Under the pieces are notes generated by a model. The model was not told the origin of the DNA. It saw only the letters and a list, made by a program, of their open reading frames with translations, and did no database searches. 5,635 nucleotides of DNA, from positions 1 to 5,635 of the forward strand of contig CAILDT010000244.1 in NCBI GenBank assembly GCA_903833025.1. The letters run 5' to 3'. Below are positions 1 to 5,635 of the stretch, piece after piece. Origin of the DNA: an uncultured Bacteroidota bacterium (GTDB taxonomy: Bacteria > Bacteroidota > Bacteroidia > 2-12-FULL-35-15). A program made the translations under genes and the position numbers. Position 1 is the first letter of the stretch, and the number at the start of each line of letters is the position of its first letter.

Positions 1-1362
1 CATCATTCTATAAATTATAAACGCGATGAAGGTGCTGTGTTTGTGGCAATGCCAAGGAGGATTAAACAAAATGAAAAGTTCGACCTTGCCATTTCTTATC
101 AAGGAAACCCAATTGTGGCAAGGAAACCACCCTGGGATGGCGGTTTTGTTTGGAAGAAAGATAAAGAAGGCAACCCTTGGATTGGCGTTTCCTGCGAAAC
201 AGAAGGTGCAAGTTTGTGGTGGCCCAATAAAGATATGATGTACGATGAAGCCGATAGTACTGATGTTTTAATTACGTGCCCTGCTGCGCTAATGGCTGTA
301 AGCAATGGTGTTTTAAAAGATAGTATTCATAATAGGAATGAAACAAATACTTATCACTGGCATATTTCTTATCCTATAAATAATTATAATATCACATTAT
401 ATATTGGTGCATTAAAATTGTTGAGTGATAAGTACGAAAGTAAACTTACTGGTAAAACAACACTCTTGAACCATTATGTGTTGCAATACAATTACGAATT
501 AGCAGCAGCACACTTTCAGCAGGTAAAAGGTATTATAGCATTTTATGAAAAGATGTTTGGCGAATATCCTTGGCAGCGCGATGGTTTTAAGTTTGTAGAA
601 TCGCCGTACGAAGGGATGGAACACCAGACTGCTATTGCGTATGGCAATGGATATAAAAATGATTATGATTATTTCGATTATATTATACTGCACGAAACAG
701 CACACGAATGGTGGGGAAACAGCGTTACTGCCGCTGACCTTTCCGATGGTTGGTTACACGAGGGCTTTGCAAGTTATTGCGAAGCACTATATGTGGAAAA
801 CGAAAAAGGAAAAGATGCGTACTTAAATTATATGTTCGACCAACGAATAGTTATTAAAAACTCGCGCCCTGTGGTGCGTAAGCGCGGCATTCGTTATTTC
901 GATTATCACGATGAAGATATTTATTCTAAAGGTTCGTGGGTGTTGCATACATTGAGGTACAACATTAACAACGATTCTTTATTCTTCGATATTCTAAAGT
1001 CTTTTCGCATCGAAAATAATCAGAAGCAAATACTTTCTGAAACATTTATCGACTTTGTAAATAAGAAAACAGGCAAGGATTACAATTGGTTTTTCAAGCA
1101 ATATTTATTTAAGCGCGAAGCACCGATGCTGGAATATTACTGGTTTAACAACGATGTGTATTACAGATGGACAAAGGTGGACGATGACTTTGTGATGCCG
1201 ATAGAAATAGAAATTAATAAGGAAATAATTAAACTTTATCCTACTACTAAAATTCAAAAGGTAGAATTAAAAATGCCAGGCAAGATGTTTGAAGATAACT
1301 CCGACCACCTATTATATGGGCATACAGAGAATAAAAAGTTGAGGAAGCTTTTTGTTCAATAA
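1..1362 (+). CDS. M1-family metallopeptidase (aminopeptidase N-like), 5' end missing
   Basis: This frame is open from the first base, so the true start and any signal peptide lie upstream; 453 codons are visible. It encodes a zinc metallopeptidase of the M1 (gluzincin) family, which removes residues from the N-termini of peptides. The zinc site is complete: HETAH at residues 231-235 (bases 691-705), followed by WWGN, with the third ligand E254 in WLHEGFA exactly 18 residues later. The exopeptidase motif appears as GMEHQ at 205-209, a variant of the classical GAMEN. The likely catalytic tyrosine is Y308 in YSKGSW. Residues 1 to about 130 are the rest of the N-terminal beta domain, including LWWPNKD. 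About 60 residues of beta-rich tail follow the helical part, with no barrel or sorting domain. The first in-frame start-like codons (GTG 37, ATG 49) fall inside the conserved domain and are not real starts. Substrate is unknown; export to the periplasm is inferred from relatives. Confidence 0.95.
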   Translation, partial: HHSINYKRDEGAVFVAMPRRIKQNEKFDLAISYQGNPIVARKPPWDGGFVWKKDKEGNPWIGVSCETEGASLWWPNKDMMYDEADSTDVLITCPAALMAVSNGVLKDSIHNRNETNTYHWHISYPINNYNITLYIGALKLLSDKYESKLTGKTTLLNHYVLQYNYELAAAHFQQVKGIIAFYEKMFGEYPWQRDGFKFVESPYEGMEHQTAIAYGNGYKNDYDYFDYIILHETAHEWWGNSVTAADLSDGWLHEGFASYCEALYVENEKGKDAYLNYMFDQRIVIKNSRPVVRKRGIRYFDYHDEDIYSKGSWVLHTLRYNINNDSLFFDILKSFRIENNQKQILSETFIDFVNKKTGKDYNWFFKQYLFKREAPMLEYYWFNNDVYYRWTKVDDDFVMPIEIEINKEIIKLYPTTKIQKVELKMPGKMFEDNSDHLLYGHTENKKLRKLFVQ

Positions 1363-1382
1363 CCTCCTATTTCATCAAACAA

Positions 1383-1417
1383 AAACTCCTGCCCTAATAA
1401 CATCAGAGCAGGAGTTT
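1383..1417. terminator. Hairpin between convergent genes, likely rho-independent terminator
   Basis: AAACTCCTGC at 1383-1392 and GCAGGAGTTT at 1408-1417 form a perfect 10-bp stem with a 15-nt loop. It lies between the stop of the plus-strand peptidase (1362) and the stop of the minus-strand DUF1761 gene (1454). Read on the minus strand, the stem is followed by TTGTTTG, a fair U-tract. Read on the plus strand it is followed by ATAATTTAAAG, a weaker one. It is therefore best assigned to the minus-strand gene, and may serve both. Confidence 0.75.
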
Positions 1418-1453
1418 ATAATTTAAAGAATAATACTTTCCTTACTATTACTA

Positions 1454-1961
1454 CTAAGGGAAAGCACAAAGAATACCACCCATTAATGCAAAAGTAATAG
1501 TCCAGTATCCTACATTAATAGCTATGTATTTTGCGCTTTTGCGTTCAAACATAGCATTGGTAGCAAGCACAGGCAGTATCAATAATAATGCAGCGATAGT
1601 ACCGTGCAACGCTCCGTGCCCGAAAGTGCGGAATTCAGTACCATACTTCTCCATCATCCCTTTTACCATTAACCCGATTTCGGAAGTTGGGTTGGCATCA
1701 AACACATCTTTGGTGTGCCCAAACATAGAGTACACGTGAAATTCGTGAATTACAGACCACTGCAACTCGAACGATAATAAAAAACTGAACACAAACGACA
1801 TTATGAATACCACAGCCATATTGCCGCCTTTCATCTTGTCTTCTGTTACTCCGGCTGCCTTCATCCAAGCGTTGCCTAACACTTTTGGGTTATAATAATA
1901 TAAACCCCATTACCATTGGCACCAGTGCCGCGAGTAATACCATTAAAAAATTTATATGCAT
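1454..1961 (-). CDS. DUF1761-type small membrane protein, reading frame interrupted once
   Basis: The intact part (142 codons from GTG 1882 to TAG 1454) lacks the family's N-terminal helix. That helix is found just upstream in another frame: ATG at 1961 gives MHINFLMVLLAALVPMVMGF, then a stop at 1892-1890. Removing one T (near base 1898) joins the two as ...GFI-YYNPKVLGNAWMKAAG, which fits the N-terminal pattern of DUF1761 (GFxWYNPKxFGxxWM), and gives 168 residues. In the joined protein, membrane helices lie at about 4-21, 48-64, 117-138 and 145-166. A histidine- and glycine-rich GHGALHG stretch (114-120) precedes helix three. Function of the family is unknown; an inner-membrane location is inferred. 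A TAnnTTTG box lies 23 bases upstream of the ATG. The break is either a real frameshift (pseudogene) or a base error. It could be translated from GTG 1882, but that product would lack helix one. Confidence 0.8.
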
Positions 1962-1983
1962 AGTTATTTAGTTTTAGTTTGGT

Positions 1984-1991
1984 CAAAGATA
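1984..1991 (-). promoter_or_regulatory. Candidate Bacteroidota -7 box for the DUF1761 gene
   Basis: On the minus strand this reads TATCTTTG, an exact match to the Bacteroidota sigma-ABfr -7 consensus TAnnTTTG. It ends 22 bases before the ATG at 1961, which implies a short leader. No TTG element is visible about 19 bases further upstream, so support rests on the -7 box and its position. Confidence 0.5.
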
Positions 1992-2207
1992 TAGTTTTTA
2001 TCTATATCGATTTATTATTTTACTGCTTTATATCTTTTGTTTGTGGAAGTAAAATGTAGAGTAGCTTGCATTAAGCAATTTATCGTAAGATGAATTAACT
2101 GTATTAAGCGAAGTATTAATTTTAGGCTATGTAAAATTAAATGAGAGATGAAATGTATTACTTTAGTTCATAACCGAAAGAAAGGAGGTTTACGAATTAT
2201 AGTTTTT
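1992..2207. other. AT-rich intergenic stretch before the repeat array
   Basis: I see no gene, RNA or convincing hairpin between the minus-strand promoter box and the tandem repeats. All short frames carry frequent stops. The last 42 bases (2166-2207) align with the repeat unit: they share AGGTTTA at the same unit positions (21-27) as the copy at 2334-2375 and end in GTTTTT, so they look like a decayed extra copy. Confidence 0.6.
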
Positions 2208-2417
2208 TGCTATACTTGAAATAACTATGCTGTATAAAAATGAATTTTTAGTGATGCTTGAAACAACTATGGTGTATAAAAATGAGTTTTTGACGATACC
2301 TACACGTGCAAGGGTGTGTAAAAATCAATTTTTGATGATACCTACACGTGCAAAGGTTTAGAAAAATCAATTTTTGGCGATGTTTGCACGTGTAAGGGTG
2401 CATAAAAATTATATTTC
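2208..2417. repeat. Tandem array of five 42-bp repeats
   Basis: The copies lie at 2208-2249, 2250-2291, 2292-2333, 2334-2375 and 2376-2417, with no gaps. By hand count, copies 1 and 2 match at 35 of 42 positions, and copies 3 and 4 at 37 of 42. Copies 2 and 3 differ at 16, mostly in the central 14 bases. Each of the first four ends in a short A/T palindrome of the form AAAAAT-NN-ATTTTT (for example 2320-2333 and 2362-2375; copy 2 has one mismatch). Copies 3-5 carry the palindrome CACGTG; copies 1-2 instead have CTTGAAAYAACTATG there. The array lies between two divergent promoters. It could be a protein-binding array, a dispersed intergenic repeat or simple slippage product; the sequence alone does not decide. 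Confidence 0.9.
2343..2394. repeat. Inverted 12-bp pair spanning repeat copies 4 and 5
   Basis: TACACGTGCAAA at 2343-2354 and TTTGCACGTGTA at 2383-2394 are exact reverse complements, separated by 28 bases. The pair arises because the core of copy 5 is flipped relative to the cores of copies 3 and 4 while its flanks are not. The intervening bases contain the A/T palindrome of copy 4, so a longer nested stem could form in single-stranded DNA or RNA. Confidence 0.75.
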
Positions 2418-2505
2418 ATACAAAGTAACTCTCTAATAACCTCTGTGTCTTCTATCTGAATCTCTTTATAACAAAAATGATAAGCCATAAGCTCTAAATT
2501 TAATT

Positions 2506-2513
2506 TACCTTTG
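2506..2513 (+). promoter_or_regulatory. Candidate Bacteroidota -7 box for the large peptidase
   Basis: TACCTTTG matches the Bacteroidota -7 consensus TAnnTTTG exactly and ends 19 bases before the ATG at 2533, implying a very short leader of roughly 15 bases. No TTG is seen at the expected -33 distance. No Shine-Dalgarno sequence lies in the leader, as is usual in this phylum. Confidence 0.55.
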
Positions 2514-2532
2514 CAATCTTTCAATATTATAT

Positions 2533-2673
2533 ATGCCATCAACTATTATTACGAATAAACTTCACATCTCGTCACCCCCTCCTTCTTTCAAGGAGGGGGC
2601 TGGGGGGTGGTCGCTTCGGGCAGCTGCTAGTATCTTGTTTCTCATAATCTCCAATTTATCATCAGCCCAAGCC
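2533..2673 (+). other. Signal peptide region with long N-terminal extension
   Basis: Residues 29-47 form a Sec-type signal: R29, the hydrophobic stretch AAASILFLIISNL, then SSAQA with predicted cleavage after A47, before YFQQE. The first 28 residues are unusual for a signal peptide: MPSTIITNKLHIS is followed by the Pro/Gly-rich PPPSFKEGAGGW encoded by a GC-rich hairpin. A TTG at 2635 would give a 13-residue leader without a positive charge, so it is a poor alternative start. Confidence 0.7.
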
Positions 2674-5635
2674 TACTTCCAACAAGAAGTAAATTATAAA
2701 ATAAATGTAAAACTCGATGATGGCAACCATCAGCTCTTTGCTGATGAAACAATCGTTTATAAAAACAATTCGCCCACTCCACTTACCTATATATATATGC
2801 ACTTGTGGGCAAATGCGTATAAGGACAATAACACTTGCCTTGCAAAACAATTAGTGCAAAATGGTAAAACTGAAATGTATTATGCCAATGAGGAGGACTT
2901 CGGATACATTGATTCTATTGACTTTAAAGTAAACAATAAAAGAGTGAAGTGGGAATTGCTGAAAGACAGTATCGATATTTGTAAAATGTATTTAGAGGAA
3001 CCATTGCAATCTGGCGCGAGTATTACTATTACCACCCCTTTCCACGTGAAGATACCATCAGCAAAAATATCACGCCTTGGGCATATCGGACAAGCTTATA
3101 TGATTACCCAATGGTATCCGAAGCCGGCTGTGTACGACCGCAATGGCTGGAACTATATGCCTTACCTCAATCAGGGGGAGTTTTATTCTGAGTTCGGAAG
3201 TTATGATGTATCCATTACATTGCCCGGAAACTACGTGCTTGGCGCAACTGGTGATATGGTAGATGGAGAAAAAGAAATGGAATGGCTCAATAAAAATGCA
3301 GAACAAACCAAAGCAATTACTAAGTTTGATAATGAGGATATGGATTTCCCTTCCTCCGATTATATCACTAAAACCTTACGTTTCAAACAATCTAACGTGC
3401 ACGACTTTGCTTGGTTTGCTGATAAGCGATACCACGTTTTAAAAGGAGAAGTAACTACTCCGCATACCAACCATAAAGTAACTACGTGGGCTATGTTTAC
3501 CAATGCTAATGCTGATTTGTGGACAAAAGGTATAAGCTATATTAATGATGCGATACATTATTATTCCCTCTGGAACGGGGATTATCCTTACAATAATTGC
3601 ACAGCAGTGGACGGAACAATAAGCGCAGGTGGCGGAATGGAATACCCGAACATCACTGTTATCAATAGCCCCAACGATTCATTAGAACTTGATATTGTTA
3701 TTACTCACGAAGTAGGGCACAACTGGTTTTATGGTATGTTAGGCAGCAACGAGCGTGCACACGCTTGGATGGATGAGGGAATCAACTCCTATAATGAGTT
3801 AAGATATGTGCAAACAAAATATCCAAATGCAGGATTAGCACAATCAATTGGAGGAAGACAATTGGAAAAACTCTTTCATTTAAAGCCATACAAGCAGAAA
3901 CAAGAATATATGTTAGGGTATCTTATAACAGCTAAAAAGAACGAAGACCAGCCAATAGAGCTACCTGCATACAACTACAGCGAAACCAATTATGGAGGAG
4001 ATGTGTATAGCAAAACAGCTATTGTGTTTGATTATCTCCGCGCATACCTTGGCGATTCATTGATGGATAAAGCAATGCAAGCGTACTTTGCTGAGTGGCA
4101 TTACAAACATCCGATGCCTGAAGATTTCCGCAAGGTGATGGAAACCACTACAGGCAAGGATTTGAAATGGTTCTTCGATGATTTGATAAACTCTACTAAG
4201 AAGTTGGATTATAAGATTGTTTCAGCAAAAAAGAATAATGATGGCAGTTGGAACATAGGAGTAAAAAATTGTGGTAGCATAAGAGCACCCTTTTTTATAA
4301 CTGCAATAAAAGGTAAAGCAATAATTTCTACTGAAGCTATTGATGGGTTTGATGGTTATAAAACAATAGTTTTTAATGATTCGATATATCGACAATTTCA
4401 ACAGAAAATAGTAGATAGAATTGCATATGAAAAGGCACATAATGTAAGATTTCTTGGAGACGAGGGAAATTTCTATGATGTGAACCCTGATAAATTTAAG
4501 ATAGATTACAAAGAAGTGATGCCCGAAATAAACAGAAACAACAATACAATTCGTACCAAAGGATTATTTAAAAAGGTGGAACCAATAAGTATTCAGTTTC
4601 TTGGAAGTATTGATAATCCTAATAAATCACAACTGTTTTATACTCCTGTAATCGGTTGGAACGAATATGATAAAGGAATGGTTGGCTTGGCTGTTTACAA
4701 TAATCTATTTCCTGAAAAGCAATTAGAATATCAGCTAATGCCAATGTGGAGCTTTGCGCAAAAGGATTTGGCTGGGTACGGGAAAGTGATGTGGCATTTG
4801 CGCTCGAGTAATAATAGCAGCGACCCTAATGGTAATGACGTACATTTATCTGTTGGCGTTACCGCCACACGTTATGATTATTCTAACGACCCATTCTCAA
4901 TGAACTTTAATAAAATTGCACCAGAATTATTATTAGAAACCAAGAAATCAAATACTGCAAACAATGGTTTCTTATCATTTCGTTATCGCTACATCAGCAT
5001 TATGCAGGACTTCTACAAAGGTGATTATGAATTTACCCCGCCCATATATACAAGAACAACTTTGAATTATACGTACAACGATTTAACTTTAAAGATGAGT
5101 ACCAATGATGCTGTAAACCCTTATAGCATTATAACTAATTTCCAAAACGGTAATGATTTTAATAAACTATCGTTAACACAAACGCTTTCATTTAAATATA
5201 AAAACAAAAACAAGAGCTTTGATATTCGTTTGTTTGCAGGTACTTTCATAGGCACTAATAAATCTACTACTAACGATTATCGTTTTCGTTTGAGTGGTCA
5301 AACTGGTTATCAGGATTATTTATATGATAATATTTATCTTGGCAGAAGCGAAACAAAAGGAATAATGGCAAGCCAGTTTACGGAAACAGATGGTGGTTTT
5401 AAATTCTTTTCTCCTGTTGGGCAAACAAATAAATGGTTAGTTGCATTGAATTTAAAATCATCATTAGGCAATGCTAAAATACCAATTAACCTTTATGCTG
5501 ACATTGGTACAACAGAGTACGATGGCAGAGTTATAGAAAATGTTTTATACGATGCAGGTATATGTTTATCTATTAGAAAGAAGATATTTGAGATTTATTT
5601 TCCTTTATTAATATGCGATGATTTTAAAAACTACG
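2533..5635 (+). CDS. Secreted M1-family metallopeptidase with C-terminal barrel-like domain, 3' end missing
   Basis: The frame is open from ATG 2533 to the window edge (1034 codons). The ATG is the only good start: the next stop upstream is at 2488-2490 and a -7 promoter box fits. A hydrophobic segment ending SSAQA at residues 43-47 looks like a signal peptide, though 28 unusual residues precede it. The N-terminal beta domain follows, with HLWANAYKDN (90-99) and QWYPKP (193-198). The catalytic domain has GGGMEYPN (366-373), in place of GAMEN, and the zinc site HEVGH (392-396) with E415 exactly 18 residues on. The probable catalytic tyrosine is Y492 in VYSKTA. From about residue 700 the protein becomes alternating polar/hydrophobic strands rich in Tyr, Phe and Asn, resembling an outer-membrane beta-barrel. 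Role inferred: aminopeptidase acting outside the cytoplasm, possibly anchored in the outer membrane. All catalytic residues are present, with no frameshift. The end probably lies not far downstream. Confidence 0.95.
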   Translation, partial: MPSTIITNKLHISSPPPSFKEGAGGWSLRAAASILFLIISNLSSAQAYFQQEVNYKINVKLDDGNHQLFADETIVYKNNSPTPLTYIYMHLWANAYKDNNTCLAKQLVQNGKTEMYYANEEDFGYIDSIDFKVNNKRVKWELLKDSIDICKMYLEEPLQSGASITITTPFHVKIPSAKISRLGHIGQAYMITQWYPKPAVYDRNGWNYMPYLNQGEFYSEFGSYDVSITLPGNYVLGATGDMVDGEKEMEWLNKNAEQTKAITKFDNEDMDFPSSDYITKTLRFKQSNVHDFAWFADKRYHVLKGEVTTPHTNHKVTTWAMFTNANADLWTKGISYINDAIHYYSLWNGDYPYNNCTAVDGTISAGGGMEYPNITVINSPNDSLELDIVITHEVGHNWFYGMLGSNERAHAWMDEGINSYNELRYVQTKYPNAGLAQSIGGRQLEKLFHLKPYKQKQEYMLGYLITAKKNEDQPIELPAYNYSETNYGGDVYSKTAIVFDYLRAYLGDSLMDKAMQAYFAEWHYKHPMPEDFRKVMETTTGKDLKWFFDDLINSTKKLDYKIVSAKKNNDGSWNIGVKNCGSIRAPFFITAIKGKAIISTEAIDGFDGYKTIVFNDSIYRQFQQKIVDRIAYEKAHNVRFLGDEGNFYDVNPDKFKIDYKEVMPEINRNNNTIRTKGLFKKVEPISIQFLGSIDNPNKSQLFYTPVIGWNEYDKGMVGLAVYNNLFPEKQLEYQLMPMWSFAQKDLAGYGKVMWHLRSSNNSSDPNGNDVHLSVGVTATRYDYSNDPFSMNFNKIAPELLLETKKSNTANNGFLSFRYRYISIMQDFYKGDYEFTPPIYTRTTLNYTYNDLTLKMSTNDAVNPYSIITNFQNGNDFNKLSLTQTLSFKYKNKNKSFDIRLFAGTFIGTNKSTTNDYRFRLSGQTGYQDYLYDNIYLGRSETKGIMASQFTETDGGFKFFSPVGQTNKWLVALNLKSSLGNAKIPINLYADIGTTEYDGRVIENVLYDAGICLSIRKKIFEIYFPLLICDDFKNY
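2575..2599. repeat. Perfect GC-rich hairpin inside the 5' coding region
   Basis: CCCCCTCCTT at 2575-2584 pairs perfectly with AAGGAGGGGG at 2590-2599 across a 5-base loop. A run of G follows (TGGGGGGTGG, 2601-2610) that could form alternative pairs with the left arm. It is much richer in GC than the surrounding AT-rich DNA and keeps the peptidase frame open, encoding SPPPSFKEGAGGW. It looks like a small inserted element. From memory, similar GC-rich palindromes and their PPPSFKEGAGGW translation recur in other Bacteroidota; I could not check this. Confidence 0.8.

Noticed and set aside
26..238. Second plus-strand frame inside the first peptidase
   Set aside because: It is an out-of-frame shadow of the M1 gene, whose own frame carries every conserved motif.
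1454..1882. DUF1761 gene as a complete protein starting at GTG 1882
   Set aside because: This start would omit the first membrane helix and the YNPK motif, both plainly encoded just upstream in another frame.
2320..2375. AAAAAT-NN-ATTTTT palindromes as rho-independent terminators
   Set aside because: The stems are six A/T pairs with a 2-base loop and no GC core, too weak for a terminator; they recur as part of the repeat unit.
2208..2417. CRISPR array
   Set aside because: Units are imperfect, the variable cores are shared between neighbouring copies instead of unique, the 42-bp period leaves only about 14-16 bases as spacer, and no cas gene is present.
2342..2542. Minus-strand 66-residue frame (MAYIILKDCKGKLNLEL...)
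   Set aside because: It starts over the peptidase start codon, runs across that gene's likely promoter, and ends inside the tandem repeats. It has no recognisable family features or own promoter. The first 45 residues look faintly protein-like, so a database search would settle it.
2590..2597. AAGGAGGG as a ribosome binding site for a downstream start
   Set aside because: No ATG or GTG in the peptidase frame lies within 5-12 bases downstream, the sequence is locked in a perfect stem, and Bacteroidota initiation rarely depends on such sites.
4222..4440. Minus-strand 72-residue frame within the large peptidase
   Set aside because: It is wholly antisense to a continuous coding frame, is low in complexity, and has no recognisable motif or promoter.

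Overview
The window looks like chromosomal DNA from a low-GC member of the Bacteroidota. Three things point that way: the two secreted-type M1 metallopeptidases have the sequence style of that phylum, both candidate promoters match the Bacteroidota -7 box TAnnTTTG, and no Shine-Dalgarno sequence precedes either visible gene start. No genus can be named safely. No RNA gene, insertion sequence, phage gene or CRISPR array was seen.

Layout: (1) 1-1362 (+), the 3' part of an M1-family zinc aminopeptidase-like gene whose start lies upstream of the window. (2) 1383-1417, a hairpin between convergent genes, probably a terminator that works best for the minus-strand gene. (3) 1454-1961 (-), a small four-helix membrane protein of the DUF1761 type. 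Its reading frame is broken once near codon 22; dropping one base restores a full 168-residue protein. (4) 1962-2532, a divergent intergenic region with a promoter-like box at each end and, between them, an array of five clear 42-bp tandem repeats plus a decayed sixth. (5) 2533 to beyond 5635 (+), a large secreted M1 metallopeptidase with a catalytic domain followed by a long beta-strand-rich region that looks like an outer-membrane beta-barrel. It runs off the window after 1034 codons.

The two peptidases are distantly related members of one superfamily. The first appears to be a compact enzyme. The second has a signal peptide and probably a barrel, so it may be anchored at the outer membrane. 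Both would help break down peptides outside the cytoplasm. Nothing in the sequence links the DUF1761 gene to them functionally; its orientation argues against an operon.

The points most worth a second look are the 42-bp array (whose length keeps a 14-residue peptide frame), the GC-rich perfect hairpin sitting in frame between the start codon and signal peptide of the large peptidase, the single-base break in the DUF1761 gene, and the peptidase-barrel fusion. I found no convincing evidence of an entirely new multi-gene system here.
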